Positions 9,938 through 21,867 of a stretch of 64,000 nt of DNA are shown here, piece by piece; the stretch's first letter is position 1; the number at the start of each line of letters is the position of its first letter. The stretch is from Pochonia chlamydosporia 170. Lineage: Eukaryota; Ascomycota; Sordariomycetes; Hypocreales; Clavicipitaceae. The notes beneath the pieces are model-generated. The model did not search any database. It had not been told where the DNA came from and saw nothing but the letters and a program-made list of their open reading frames with translations. The stretch covers positions 5,332,001 through 5,396,000 of the forward strand of contig NC_035791.1 of NCBI RefSeq assembly GCF_001653235.2. The letters are read 5' to 3'. The position numbers and the translations under genes are program-made.

Positions 9938-12900
9938 TTCCTTTTTCGCACAGGAAATTATTCTTTTTGCCGAGAACACGTAATGCAGGCTACAGTACAT
10001 AGTCATACTTGCGTTGCAATTATTTATATCTTTTTTGGCGACACGGCGAAGTGTCGGCTCTTGCTTGTCCCGCAGCTTTTGTGTTTGAGCTTTGCGATGT
10101 GAGAAACAAAACAGTGAAGTGGCAGGTGGGGAAAGCGTTTGTTGCACCTGCCCAACCCGAACTACGTGCTTCGATCATCACGAGATATTGGTTTTGCTTG
10201 CCCTGTATCGATGATCACGAAAAGCATCAATTGACACCTGCGGCCATCATTACATGCATTTTAGTTCATTCGTGTCAAGTAACGTATTATCGGTCCAATT
10301 TGCCGCTTGATTGGAGTTTTCGCATCGTGTGAGTTGAGAAAAATTCCCTACCCTGTAGATAGGCGACATCCGAGACGCGTCTCGTCACAGTTGCAACTAT
10401 GGATCTTTATTTCGCCCGGATGCACACGACGAGGCCGACCAGGGTCATTGACTGCGCACAACTAACCACGCGCCTCCGCAGTTTACCTCGCCTGCAGTTG
10501 GTGGCTGTATCGCTACCGATGGCTGTGGATGGCTTCTCGAGTTGTCGTCAGATCGAAGGGCCACGAGTTTCTCTGGTCACGTCCCACACGAACACACAGG
10601 AGGCACGCTCCATCATCGGCTGGTTAAACCAAGAGCGAGCCCTCGGGAAAAGTTATGAGGAGGTTTGAAGTGATTCACACTTTCTCTCACATTATTTGAG
10701 GATCCACCTCGTCTTGCTCCCACTCTCTCATCCTGCTTCCTCAAGCTCCGACATCCAAAACTACCAGACGGCACCAGACAGCGTCTTGCGGACGATACCT
10801 GCATTGCACATCCCCTCCAGGACAAGGGCACTTGGCGTGCGCCTCTTTTTACCCGCCTGGTTTACACGAGGGGAATGGAGTCCCCATGTCAGAGTCCAAC
10901 GACCAGAATAGAAGATGGGGAAGCACAAGATGAAGCCGAAGAAGCGGATCCACCAGACGACAAGACCAAGCCCTTAAACAACCCATTCGGCACCTAGAGC
11001 GTCAATCGCAGACATAAGCGCCACTGACTTTCTTGGTTCCTGGCGGGCAAGGGAGAGCACCAAACACCAGACATGCAATGCCGGCTGGTGCCGCAGAAGT
11101 CAATGCCTTCTCCACCTGAGACTGGGATGTCTGGCGCTTGTGCCTCTTCCTTTGGATTCAATGCTCTGGAATCACACCAGACACGGCAGCGGGCGTCGTA
11201 GGGTGAGTGTCGCACCCAAGTCGAGCTGAGTGGTTGGAATATACCCATAAGCGAGCGCCGACATTTGCGTCAATACAGTGTTGGACGCGACGTCAAACGT
11301 AACAAGGTTGGAGATGTTGCCCCCGATAGAGACGTGATGACTCTGCTGTGACAAGCTCTGCATGGGGTTTCATTTGTAGACGAAACCAGGTCATAATACG
11401 AATCGGTGAGGCGAGCAGAACCAACACTGTGTATTGTACGTATCGAATGTAAGGGGTTGGAAGTACCTCACTATTGGGGATGGGCATCTCTGCATATGTC
11501 AATCCCAGGGGTCATCACGTTCAGGGGCTACTCCGCGACCTGGCATCCAACGTGAATTATTAAAATTCCCCCCAGACAACCGAGTTATATCTTAAAGAAC
11601 CAGAACTCTTTTTGGGAAGACGACTAGATGAGAACTGCCTCGAAGAACACGATCGTGCCCTACTTCACAGCCGGCCGGGGGGAGGAAGTTGTGGTGGTCA
11701 ACATCCCATGTGGATTCCCCGTCACGTTAATTGATGTCGCAGCCGCTTCAGTATACTTCATTCTGCTCCATAGCCAAGTATACCCTCCAAAGACATAGCA
11801 ACACTGTCATACAAATCGAGACTTGCGCCGGCATTCACTTCTTCATAACACTCTCTAACCTTCGTTCTGCCCCGAATGTATGCACCGGTTGTGGATACAT
11901 GGATCTGACAGATTATACACTGTTTACACAATAAAGCATCATGAACTGGAGCACGATGTCATGGGCATAATGCAACAATAACACAGTAAGTTCATACTCG
12001 GCTCGTGAAACATTAGCCACTCAAAGACATGGATGACAAAACCTGGTCAGACACAAGAGTTGAGCTGTGCTGGTCTTTATCATGTTAGGATTTGGATCCG
12101 TCAGAGTAGCTCAGAACATTTCTGAGAAACAATTCATCGTAACAGGATCAAATGTAGTTTGTCCTTTGTGACATGTGAGGTTTAGGGAACACGCGAGAGT
12201 ACTTGTTCGTGGAACGCCCTAAACTGTGAAGGAAGCTGGTACTAACTGTAACAAGTTTTAGAGCTGGTAGAATAGATGATTTGGAAAGTAAGCTTGTAAT
12301 CTGATGTGGAAGCGCGGTGTTCTGATTCAGTTGGCTTGTTTGTTGGCCTTGTGAATATTATGGCGCGCAAGTTGACTCATACCAAACCAGTGCCACAAAA
12401 CAATCACTGATAGCTGTTTGCAGATGGAAATGCTACTGAGCGACGACGACATAAGTGACGTTCACGTGTTTTTGTTTCCTATTGAGGTATTCTCTGCTTT
12501 GCCTTTTCATGTTGTCATCCCGCTGGGGAATGACTTCCATCGGACGGAATCGCAAGTTTGCCAGGGACAGTAACTGTCCACGATTTAGCGTGAATCAAAG
12601 ATGTGCCTCTCTAGCATCTGATCTACATCGTCGTCCTATAATAATGCCAAGGCAGATGTTCACTCTGTAGCGATGTAGAGTATGCGATTCCTGTATGACC
12701 TCCGTCGCATTCCCATAGCTGTGATTCTACATTCACCATCTCTTGGTACAGCACGCATCCGATGCTCAACAAATGCAAAGCAACAGGCTTTCGACAGATT
12801 AACTGTCACGGTGCAACATTATCCGGAGTTTCTGCAATGCGTGGATCACGACGAGCACCAGTGTTTGCTTCAACATCGATCTTGAGGCTCGACCAGTCGT

Positions 12901-13026
12901 CCCTGGCAGACATATATAATACACGAGAATCCCCTTACAGATATTCTTTTATAACCACCAAGCTCCGGTACACCAAAAACAAAACCAAAAACAAAACAAA
13001 CATCGCAACCCAAAAAAATCATAGCC
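9938..13026. other. 3.1-kb gene-poor region
   Basis: No gene I can support. A short stretch near 10890-11000 reads like decayed coding sequence (acidic EDGEAQDEAEEADPPDD then stop) but has no start, splice frame or recognisable homology. Near the right end, a TATA-like ACATATATAATAC at about 12909-12921 and an A/C-rich leader precede the 13027 gene. Confidence 0.5.
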
Positions 13027-13512
13027 ATGGCTGCATCTGCCATCATGGCCGCTTCTGAAACCTCGGCCTCAGTTCATTCCGATACACCAGACCTCATGCT
13101 TTCAAGTGCATTCCAAGCTACCTGTAACGCGATGTTCAAGTCGCAGTCTATCGACTCTGTCAAAGCATCAACCTCCACGGGTTCCAGCTCCGGCAGCTCC
13201 AGCGCTACGTTTTACTCCTTGCCTGACGAAGAGCAACCGGATGAAGTCTCTCCTCAGGCTCTTATCGCCATCGTTGACGGGATTTTGGGTCCGATTCAAG
13301 AGCCGTTGCCGGGCTTCGGCCCCCGAAATACGGTTGTTGGTGGCGGTAATAGTGATCCGATCCCTCAACCTCCACCAACACCACCAAGGACGCCGCCTCC
13401 TGGTTTCCCTCGTCCTCCTCCCCAGCAGGGCGTGGAACGTGATCATGCGGCACCATGGGATGTAGTCAGTGATGACGAAGAGGCCATGGAGGCTGAATGG
13501 GAGAGCCTGTAG
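13027..13512 (+). CDS. proline-rich hypothetical protein with acidic tail
   Basis: A single-exon 161-aa ORF. It has a long A/C-rich leader (many CAAAA units) and a TATA-like element about 110 bp upstream, which support a real transcription unit. Layout: an Ala/Ser-rich N-terminus; a Ser/Thr/Gly linker at about residues 45-60; an acidic stretch (LPDEEQPDEV); a Pro-rich block of PPTPPRTPPPGFPRPPP type at about 118-135; and an acidic end (SDDEEAMEAEWESL). The Pro-rich block could bind SH3 or WW domains (inference). No family recognised and no signal peptide. Confidence 0.65.
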   Translation: MAASAIMAASETSASVHSDTPDLMLSSAFQATCNAMFKSQSIDSVKASTSTGSSSGSSSATFYSLPDEEQPDEVSPQALIAIVDGILGPIQEPLPGFGPRNTVVGGGNSDPIPQPPPTPPRTPPPGFPRPPPQQGVERDHAAPWDVVSDDEEAMEAEWESL

Positions 13513-14366
13513 ATTGGCTTCCTTGATTACATGATCGGTTGGGAGCGTTTAGGTATGATGCCTCCTGCAATGCGTACACCGCGGATACAGTGGATATGAC
13601 TATGTTCTTCTTATTAATTAATGACTGGGTAACAGGACAATTCTTATTCGCAGCAAAACTATACCGACTCAAAATGTGCATGAGACCCTAGGCAAGGGTT
13701 GCCGCAACCATGTGGAAGGACAGTTACGCACCTATTTGCTCATTATTTCTTTCGCTATACCTGAGGTTTCATAGAGATCCAGGGCAGGTAATTGAGACGA
13801 TGCGACTTTGGAAACCATGGTTGGAGCTTTACAACAACTAGACACGCGCAAAGTTAGATTGGAAAATGCAGAGGATAACGGGCATTGGACTAGATCGATA
13901 TAATTGCAACCATCTATCGTAGCACAAATATAATTGGTTATTCTCTCTTAGCCTCGTCACTAAAATGGTTATGGTGGCAATTACTCCGGCCTTATACACG
14001 GACTTAAGGTACACTCCGAAATGTGCTCGATGTGCAATTATGAGCGGTTTCGCTTTTCGGATTACTTGACTTGACCCACCGAATCCGAGTCGCATCTAAT
14101 GTCTGGCGGTAGTCATAGGCATGTTTCAATTCCCTGCGCGGTAAATGCCGTCTCGATTCTCAACTCCATCATGAGCATCATTAGCCCAATAGTGAGATCC
14201 ACTGTGACCGTGACGACATTTCAGCGGGGAACATCATCACTATTAGAATGTGACAGGTCGGAGTGGTGAAACGTGAAGCAAAACTATAAAAGCAGCTTCT
14301 TCCCTCAAAGCTCATAAACTCATGCACCATCTAACCTGCAAGAGCAACCTCACCAAACCTCTCACC
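13513..14366. other. intergenic, promoter of the SDR gene
   Basis: No supported gene. The right part is the SDR promoter and leader. Confidence 0.5.
14285..14292 (+). promoter_or_regulatory. TATA box of the SDR gene
   Basis: TATAAAAG lies 37 nt before the ATG at 14322 and 82 nt before the ATG at 14367. With usual TATA-to-start spacing, transcription would begin close to 14322, which makes 14367 the more likely translation start. Confidence 0.6.
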
Positions 14367-15239
14367 ATGCCTCCTCACCCCGATCCAGCCGCGCAGAAAT
14401 TCACTGCCACAAGCCACCACGATACATATCCGTCCATCTCCAAGTCCGATCACACCGGCAGGACAGTCTTCATCACTGGCGCATCAAAAGGAATTGGTCG
14501 CGCAACTGCCATCTCATTTGCGAGAGCCGGCGCGGCAAACATCATCGTCGGAGCACGTTCAAACCTCGACCAGCTCGAGAGAGATATCCAGGAAGCGGCG
14601 TCATCAGCAAACCACTCAACCAGAGTGATCAAGCTTTCGCTAGATGTCACGTCTGAAAAAGAGGTTGATGCCGCGTTTGAAGTTGTGAAACAGCACGTCT
14701 CATCTATTGACATCCTCATCAACAATGCGGGATACCTAGAAGAGTTCAAGCCAGTTGCCGAATCGAACAGATCAGAGTGGTGGAAAACGTGGGAAGTCAA
14801 CATAAAGGGTCTTTACCTCGTCACTCAAACCTTCCTACCTCTCGTACTGAAAAGCGATGCCAAAACTCTCATCAATGTGAGTTCCATTGGTGCACTGCGA
14901 AACCGCTTCGGAGCATCAAGTTACCAGACTACAAAATCGGCCGTGCTTCGTATAACGGAGTTTTTGGACCTGGAGTATAAGGACCAAGGGCTTCTTGCGT
15001 TTGCCATTCATCCAGGAGGCGTGCCTACTGAGTTGGCGCTGGGGATGCCCAAAGATTCGCATGGGGTGCTTATTGATACGCCTGAGTTGGCGGCGGATAC
15101 GGTTAGTTGGTTGACGCAGGAGAGGAGGGAATGGATTGCGGGGAGGTATGTGAGTGTGTGCTGGGATATGAATGAGTTTGTGGGAAAGAAGGATGAGATT
15201 GTTGAGGGGGATAAGCTGAAGATGAGAATTGTCATTTAA
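14367..15239 (+). CDS. short-chain dehydrogenase/reductase (SDR)
   Basis: NAD(P)-dependent oxidoreductase of the classical SDR fold, 290 aa, single exon. Visible motifs are the cofactor loop TGASKGIG (residues 37-44), the Asp of LDVTSE, NNAG (119-122), the catalytic Ser of NVSSIG (172/173) and YQTTK (Tyr186, Lys190). PGGVPTEL follows, as in many fungal SDRs. An in-frame ATG 45 nt upstream would add 15 residues, but TATA spacing argues against it. The N-terminal 25 residues before the Rossmann fold are longer than usual. Substrate unknown. Confidence 0.92.
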   Translation: MPPHPDPAAQKFTATSHHDTYPSISKSDHTGRTVFITGASKGIGRATAISFARAGAANIIVGARSNLDQLERDIQEAASSANHSTRVIKLSLDVTSEKEVDAAFEVVKQHVSSIDILINNAGYLEEFKPVAESNRSEWWKTWEVNIKGLYLVTQTFLPLVLKSDAKTLINVSSIGALRNRFGASSYQTTKSAVLRITEFLDLEYKDQGLLAFAIHPGGVPTELALGMPKDSHGVLIDTPELAADTVSWLTQERREWIAGRYVSVCWDMNEFVGKKDEIVEGDKLKMRIVI

Positions 15240-15772
15240 ATACAATGGTGTTGGTGATTGGAACTTGGCTATTACATTTTCTGATCTTGGAGGATGACGG
15301 ACAGCTGTGAATGAAACAAAGTTGCTGTCGATCCGACGTCCCATTCCGGCAAAACGGCCATAATGAACGGAGGTCTAGTTATTGGCGAGTTTACGACTGC
15401 CTTGCATAAGTTAGTTTAAGCAACTATATGTCTGTAGAGTTATTTACCCTCAAGTTCCTTCTCGCCATGAATGTGCGAAGCCATATCTCACTTTATTTGC
15501 CTACGTTGCCACCAAAACCGTCTCAATCAGTTGCCAAGAGCATAACGACGCACTTCACCATAGCTGAAGTGAGCAACCCATGTAGTTATTATGTTGCATT
15601 AGTGGCTGACTAGGTCAATCGGCATCCGCCGCCCGCCCGCAGCTCAAGTTCAGCTAACGCGACCTTCCCGAGGCGGCAGACAACTCACTCGCGACCGCAT
15701 CAGACACGCTATCCAATCGAGTTAACAAACTCATCGAGTCCTTAAGGAATAAATACCTTGGTAATTTGCAAA
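15240..15772. other. intergenic, nothing supported
   Basis: Between the SDR and deaminase genes. No clear ORF, repeat or RNA gene. Confidence 0.5.
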
Positions 15773-16543
15773 ATGCAAAATATTTTGAGTTATCTTACCG
15801 CGGCCTTATCTGTCGGCCAAGCTCCTCTGAGCGATGTCCCGCTCAGCACGCGTAACTACTGGATGAGCAGGGCAAACGCTGCTCTTCACGAGGTCACCGG
15901 AAATCCATGTCCCGCCCAGGCCTTTGGATCTGTGATTGTGAATCACACAGCTGGCGGACTGGGTGAGCTCATCTGTATTGGGGCCAACAATGTTTTGTCT
16001 GGCAATCCGACCCTTCACGGTAGGCGTCGCTAGCTCACAAGACATTGAATCGAGAAGCTCACCACTTGCATTGTAGGAGAAACCGCCGCAATCAACAACT
16101 GCAGTGCTATTCTGACGGACCCAAAAGGGCCGTACAAGCTGTCGGGCCAAGAGACGCTGACGGCTTGGGCTGATCTCACGTTGTACACCAACGCCGAGCC
16201 GTGTCCCATGTGCGCGACGGCCATACGTTGGGCAGGCTTCAAGGAACTCGTATTTGGCAGTAGCACCAAATCCTTAAAGGAATATAACTGGACCTTGATA
16301 AGTCTCTCCGCGGAGGGGTTGTTCAAGTACACAAATGGCTTGCCGAGCAAGACGGCAGTCTTGGGAGGTGTCTTGGCGAATGAAACGGATGCGTACTTCA
16401 AATGGCAGTTTACTGGGGGGTCGGATTGCCCTCCTGGGTGTAAGAAGGAGGGATCAGAATGTCGTGCCAAGGTTGGTGGACATGCAAAGTCTGAGGAAAA
16501 CAGACAAGCGGCGGGCTATTGGAGTTGGTTGAGCAAGATGTGA
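15773..16543 (+). CDS. secreted CMP/dCMP- or guanine-type deaminase
   Basis: Zinc deaminase of the cytidine deaminase-like superfamily, which hydrolyses an exocyclic amino group of a nucleobase or nucleoside. Exons are 15773-16019 and 16077-16543, 237 aa. The zinc motif HGE (H82, E84) is created by joining the two exons (CAC-G|GA-GAA), and the second half is PCPMCA (C125, C128), so the catalytic set is complete. The N-terminus (MQNILSYLTAALSVGQA) looks like a signal peptide, and there are N-glycosylation sites such as NHT and NCS, so the product is probably secreted. It is convergent with a Dal5-type permease 413 bp away. The substrate is not readable from sequence. Confidence 0.85.
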
Positions 16544-16956
16544 GAGGTAAGACTTGGGGAGCGAATGCACAACGGGAATAAAGGAGGGAAGTAACTGTTT
16601 TTGATGGTGGCTTGAAGTGACTCAGATTGAAGGACGACATTGGCTTTGACTGAGCACAATCCCGGGACGTGAGATGGAGCAATGTCTATAATGTAATGCT
16701 GAGACCGTTCCAACAGAGCCAAGGTCGCAGACGATGTTAGCTCTCCTGTATATTTCCCGCTGAGGCTTTTGCAGATCTTGAGGGGGACCTTTCAGAGATG
16801 AACAACATGTCTGACAGGTCGGTTTGGTAGCCGGAATTGGTGGCAGCTGTCTTGATTTTTGTGGCAGTGCAGACACGAGGTGGTGGGAATGGGGAGGCAA
16901 TGAGATACATGTTTAGGGCAATACTATATGTGAGCTTGTGTTAAAAATGTATACCC
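16544..16956. other. convergent 3' intergenic region
   Basis: Lies between the 3' ends of the deaminase (+) and permease (-) genes. No supported ORF; presumably holds both terminator regions. Confidence 0.5.
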
Positions 16957-18789
16957 TTAGTTCTTCCATTTAAATCCGGGATGTTTCCAGTCCATATCCT
17001 GAATCTCCTGTATAGTCTTGCCCTCCAGCTCCGCTGTGACATCTAATCTTTCTCTCCTCGCATTATCTTTCTGTATCCAGAAGTATAGCACTATTGCAAT
17101 ACTAATTATGATCACCTGCGCAGCCAAGTTTAAACCGTTTCCAATCATATAATTCGGCGCATCTGACGGAACAAACGCCCACGTTGACACTAACCCACCA
17201 ATATTGCCCATCATAACGTTTGTCGCAATAGCTGACGATTTAGCCGTGTCAGATATAACGTTTGCCGCAGCATGAGAATTTGTTAAGGCCCCATATGTAA
17301 AAATGCCCGAGAATATAATAAATATAGCTGTATACCGCACAACTGGGTTGGTTGAAACAAGAAAAAGAATATAGCCAAGAACTGGTAGCGGGGCACAGAA
17401 AATAAGAAAGACGCCTCTTTGGTTTAGTCGCCAGGAAATACAACACGTTCCCGCACAGGCAATTGCGCCAACCACACACGGTGGTACAGTAAGTAGTTGC
17501 TGGTTGGAAACCGTCTGCTTAGGGAAGATGGCTCTAACGATAGTTGGCAGGAAGAAGGGGGCGCTGGTAACAGAAATACTGCCGAGAAGGAAAATAGCAG
17601 ACGTCGGCAGTACAACGGGGTTAAGAATACCTCGGCGGATTTTCTCCCAGCTAAACGCATCGACAAGCACAGTGGTAGCAATTCGTTCGGATTTAAGACG
17701 AGCAACGGCGAGCTCTTTCTCGGTCTGAGTAAGCCAAAATGCCGTCTCAGGTCTATTAGGGAGGACAAAGAGACATATTATGCCAAGGACGATAGTTGCA
17801 GTACCTCCAAAAGGCAAATATGTCAGATGAGACCTGTTGGTACATGTGTAAAGGTAGAATCAGTGGCACTAACCTTCAATAGCAAAAATCATCCGCCATG
17901 TGTGCAAGCTGCCAAAATTGTTGAGCCTTAAAATCGCTGAGGCCAACAGCCCACCAAATGCACCAGCTAGCGCAGCTGAGATGATGAATAGGGACACTCT
18001 GAATGTCAATTCGTTTTGACGATACCATCTTGATAAGAAGTAAACTATTCCTGGCATCATACCAGCCTCAAAGATGCCAAGCAAGAAGCCAATCGTACAA
18101 AGAGTGGAAAAATTAGTGACAAAAGCAGTACATGTGGTAAGTATGCCAAAGCCTAAAGTTATAGAAGGGATAAGCCATCCAGGTCCCACGTATTTGCAAA
18201 GTATATTGCATGGGATTTCGAAGAGAATATATGAGATGTAGAAGACGGATAGGGCTGCATTATAGTCGTAGCCGTAAAGCTTAAGGTCCTTTTCAAGACC
18301 GGCCAGACGAGCGTTACCTAGGGTCTGTGAGTGGTCATCCACGTTGGAAATGTGTAGCCTTGGAGAACGCTTACCGATATTAGCGAGATCAATGTAGGCA
18401 AACACTACAGTTTTGTCAATTGAATGTGAAAATTAAGGTTTAAAGAGTCTGGTGGATGGTAAAGCGTACAGTACAGCAGGCTGATAAGAGGCATCAGGGC
18501 AAAGTCCATCTTGAGACGTATTCTGGATTCCTCCTTGGGATCTGTGACCACAAGCGAGTGGCCATATCTGACAGCTGGTGTTAACATGAAGTCTTTGTAT
18601 TGCTGCTTATAGCCACTAAACCGGAAGATCAACTCACTGATTCGTCGCCTGATGCTGTAGAGTTTCCACACAACACGCATCGTGCTCAAGCTTCTTATCA
18701 ACAATTGACTCAGCCACAGTGACTGTGCAAAATGAGACCAAAAGGGGCTAAGAGATGCAACTTGATCGGTGTCACTGTTCACTCATCAT
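16957..18789 (-). CDS. MFS permease, Dal5/allantoate (anion:cation symporter) type
   Basis: Plasma-membrane transporter with 12 predicted TM segments; this subfamily carries ureides, vitamins, carboxylates or dipeptides. The exon set 18783-18789, 18638-18722, 18470-18567, 18375-18404, 17874-18317 and 16957-17804 gives 503 aa with every phase consistent. Family landmarks are PLISLLYLFAYIDLANIGNA (created by splicing), SYILFEIPCN, GIFEAGMMPGIVYFLSRWY and the FVLPNRPETAFWLT loop. The second half begins with a long cytosolic loop as expected. The tiny first exon (ATGATGA) is the weakest part. Intron 18318-18374 is 57 nt, in frame and stopless. Apparent broken frame near 17805-17873 is explained by an intron ending at TTTTGGAG. 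Confidence 0.85.
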
Positions 18790-19862
18790 GATTTTGCCAT
18801 GATGTGTGGAGGACAAGATGTTAAAATACTTGTCGGTAGTCCTCCATGTCGGATACATGATTTCAGGCGATGCGATGCGTACCCGCTTCAAACCCAACGT
18901 CTGACGGTCTATAGCCCAATGAAGTGTCAACGGCATCATCCGAAGAGGTCAGTGTTAAGTTGACTTTCGCACTAGTTAATAGTCAAAATATCTGCTCTGC
19001 TCATGGTGCCTGCGTCCCAACAAGGTACTCTATGGGACTGTGCCGCACCGCCGGGCGTCGTGCCGGTGGTCTGGAACACTGGGAACAAGCAACGCCTCAG
19101 CTTGGCGGCATCAGTTAATCTGCCATGATTGGATTCAGCTGGCCGGCATTTACTTCCCCCAAGACTCCTGACGAGTCAGTCATGGGCTGCATTGTTGGAA
19201 TGACATAAAACTAACCTCGAGCAGCCAACTGCCAAACGGTGCGTGCGTTGACTATGTGATACCCTGCAAACTGCAATGTTCCCTACACGTATTTTAGCGA
19301 ACCGGGATGGCAATCTTACCATGGCCCAAATGGAATCAGCCATGAGCAAAAGGTCTAGTCGGTCACGCACCAAGTAGCATCAAGGGCTACTGCCCGATGA
19401 TTGTAACCCGACCAGGAGAAAATGGTAGCAGTGTTTCGTTTCTCTGGTTCCTCAGACTGTGGCGGCAAAGTAATTCCCGACGATGCTCACGGTTGAAGAG
19501 ACATTGAGATCAAAATAGCACCTCCACAACTGATAAATAGCCGTTGACAAGGGCTTGCTTAAAACGCGGGGGCGGCCACTGACGGATCAATCCGTACATG
19601 TAGTGCTCGGAAACGGATTGTCAGCTACTTTAAGTATTGCGCACCGTTCAAGCCACTTTAACACGGGCTACTTCCGCGTAGATACCAATGTGGCTGCTAA
19701 GGGAGCAACATTAACATCAATACTAGGTGTGCCTGGTCTATCTATTGTTGTGCCTGGTTCGTAGTTTCATGGATATCACAACGATAGCTATGGATACCAG
19801 TTATTGACAGAGGGAGTTGATTGATTAACTTGACTATCTGAAGGAAAGCATACTGGGGCATT

Positions 19863-19964
19863 GTAGAGGCAGCTCTACCACTCTACTAGGTAGGGTAGAG
19901 GAAGTATCTTCTCTGCTCTACCCAAGTAGAGTAGAGTAAAAATGGGTAGAGCTACCCACTCTAC
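19863..19964. repeat. GTAGAG/CTCTAC palindromic hexamer cluster
   Basis: Within 102 bp there are nine copies of GTAGAG or its complement CTCTAC (at 19863, 19873, 19881, 19895, 19916, 19926, 19931, 19946 and 19959). They lie in alternating orientation, so several stems can form. One example is TGGGTAG-ag-CTACCCA at about 19943-19958. It lies outside any gene. The origin is unknown: mobile-element end, recombination or protein-binding site are all possible. Confidence 0.75.
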
Positions 19965-21772
19965 CTACTCCTGATTAGTTATTTGGATCTTATCGTTTAA
20001 CAAGATTGTAAGATTAAAGATGCTAAAGTCCTTGGGTAGTCCCACTCAGCGTATTAACGACCAGAAGCCTTTGAAATATCCCACCAGACATGCATAGTCC
20101 CATGTATCCCCCGCAAATAGCTTCCTCGATATGTTCCGTAGCTTGCCAAGAGCACAGCCTCGGCTTGGTTGTCCGTTGACCGCTCTGAAGACACAGTTCT
20201 CGGATGGGCTTGACTTATTCCGGTAGGTCGGTATGATGACCTCGGATGCGCCCGAAAAGCCGCCAAAAAATGCTGAATAAGAAGCGCCCAGTATTCGAGT
20301 CGACAATCTGTGTTGTTCACAGCGAATAAAGGGTGAAAAGACGGGTAGACTGTAGCAGTATGGGTTTTATCAAACTTTATCTCATGCTTCTCAAGTGTGT
20401 ATTAGAGGTCGTACTCGGGGCCGTGAAAGTTGAAAGATACTTGTATTAATCACTTGGCCAGTTATCAATGTTCAGGAGTCTCCGGTCAATGTTGTGTAAC
20501 GTGTGCCTATGCAGGCATGCTACATGCATACTGTCTTGTTTGCCATGTCTGGGGTGCCAATCAATCTTATGCATATCTGTGCAGCACCAGTGTGCCACAA
20601 TGTAAAGTGTAAACTCGTTGCAAGGTGTCTGTCGATATTCGCCGAGAATTCCCGAGAATAGATGATGTCTGTGTCGGACTTTCTCCGCCATCGATGTTTG
20701 CCTTGTGAGAGTATTGCAAATGCCACACAATTGCAACACCAACGTCATCAAATTGCGGATGGACCAACTATTTTGGTAAACACCTGGCTCATCATCGGTT
20801 CGTCGGTAGTTAAAACAACTCAGTTACGGCTCGTCCCCGCAGCTGAACCTGCGAGATGCACATCTCTGGGACGCTGGATATTCATTTTACCAATGGAAAC
20901 CGGAATCACCTCCCAAAAGATGACGGAACCACGGTAGCAATTTCATCCAGAGTGACTTATCACAGATTTGTAGACGAAATGACGCAAACGATTCATATAT
21001 CGGCGCCTCGCTGTCGGATGCACATCCGTGGCTGCCTACGAACAAGCATAAGATGCCTCTGAGCCTTGCCATTGCTGTTAACCGCTGATCCTACCACTCC
21101 ACAACTACAATTTCGGTAGAATGCTACCAGAAAGTAACGTCTTCGGGATAAAGACGGAGAGGAAAGAACCGGGGTCGACATGCATGCCGCTCGGAATGGT
21201 AATTGAGCCAGCCACAATGATGCACAAACGGGAGCAAATAAGCCCTGCAGTACAACCCAGTTCTGCACCTGAACCACATCTAGTCTTGACTAACAGCGGA
21301 CTGCGGCATGAAATCCCAACTTTTTAATATTGCCTAACTCCGATGGGAATAGTGTGTACGACTGGTTTCCATATACGGCGTTATCAGCTTGCAAGTAGGA
21401 GCTGGACTTCCATATGGGATATTGATGTGAATGACGCGGAAGTTCCCAAATCTAGACTTATCGAGGTTGAGGAAAATGTAACCCTCACATTGTTGATCGG
21501 CTACGACCCATTGACGAATTGGAGTTGATGGTTGACGACGTCAACCTCGTTTTTCCTTGGAACAGCCAGCCACGCATAGACATGGTGCCGCCTGTGCCGT
21601 CTATGGCTGATGATACGCTGCGCTTCTTTTCATCAAGGCATGTCTAGTTTTCTCACCTGACGCTAGCGATGAGAATATCACAGCTGAAAACGGTGAGGTG
21701 AGGAGGAATGCAGCTGCGGGCTGACGTGGGTGTTCTACAAACATCTGATGTTGACGCTCTTTCAAGTTTAAA

Positions 21773-21780
21773 TATAAAAT
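21773..21780 (+). promoter_or_regulatory. TATA box of secreted Cys-rich protein gene
   Basis: TATAAAAT lies 95 bp before the ATG at 21868, followed by a C/A-rich leader typical of expressed fungal genes. Confidence 0.5.
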
Positions 21781-21867
21781 AGTTCGTGCCAATGGCATCA
21801 GTAAACCTCAGACTTCCAAGCCACCTACAACTACAAATCATTCTCTACCCAGTACAACTACTCAAAC

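Larger units (their letters stand above)
18790..21867. other. 3.1-kb gene-poor region
   Basis: No supported gene. It contains the GTAGAG/CTCTAC hexamer cluster at 19863-19964. Other open frames are short and compositionally random. The promoter of the secreted Cys-rich protein gene occupies the right end. Confidence 0.5.

Noticed and set aside
10890..11250. Acidic coding-like stretch, possible transposon relic
   Set aside because: Interrupted by stops within 35 codons and no reverse transcriptase, transposase or terminal repeat could be seen.
17805..17873. Apparent frameshift in the MFS permease (using acceptor CCAACAG leads to an early stop)
   Set aside because: Using the downstream acceptor TTTTGGAG restores the frame and gives exactly the family spacing (13 residues) between IEG and LP.
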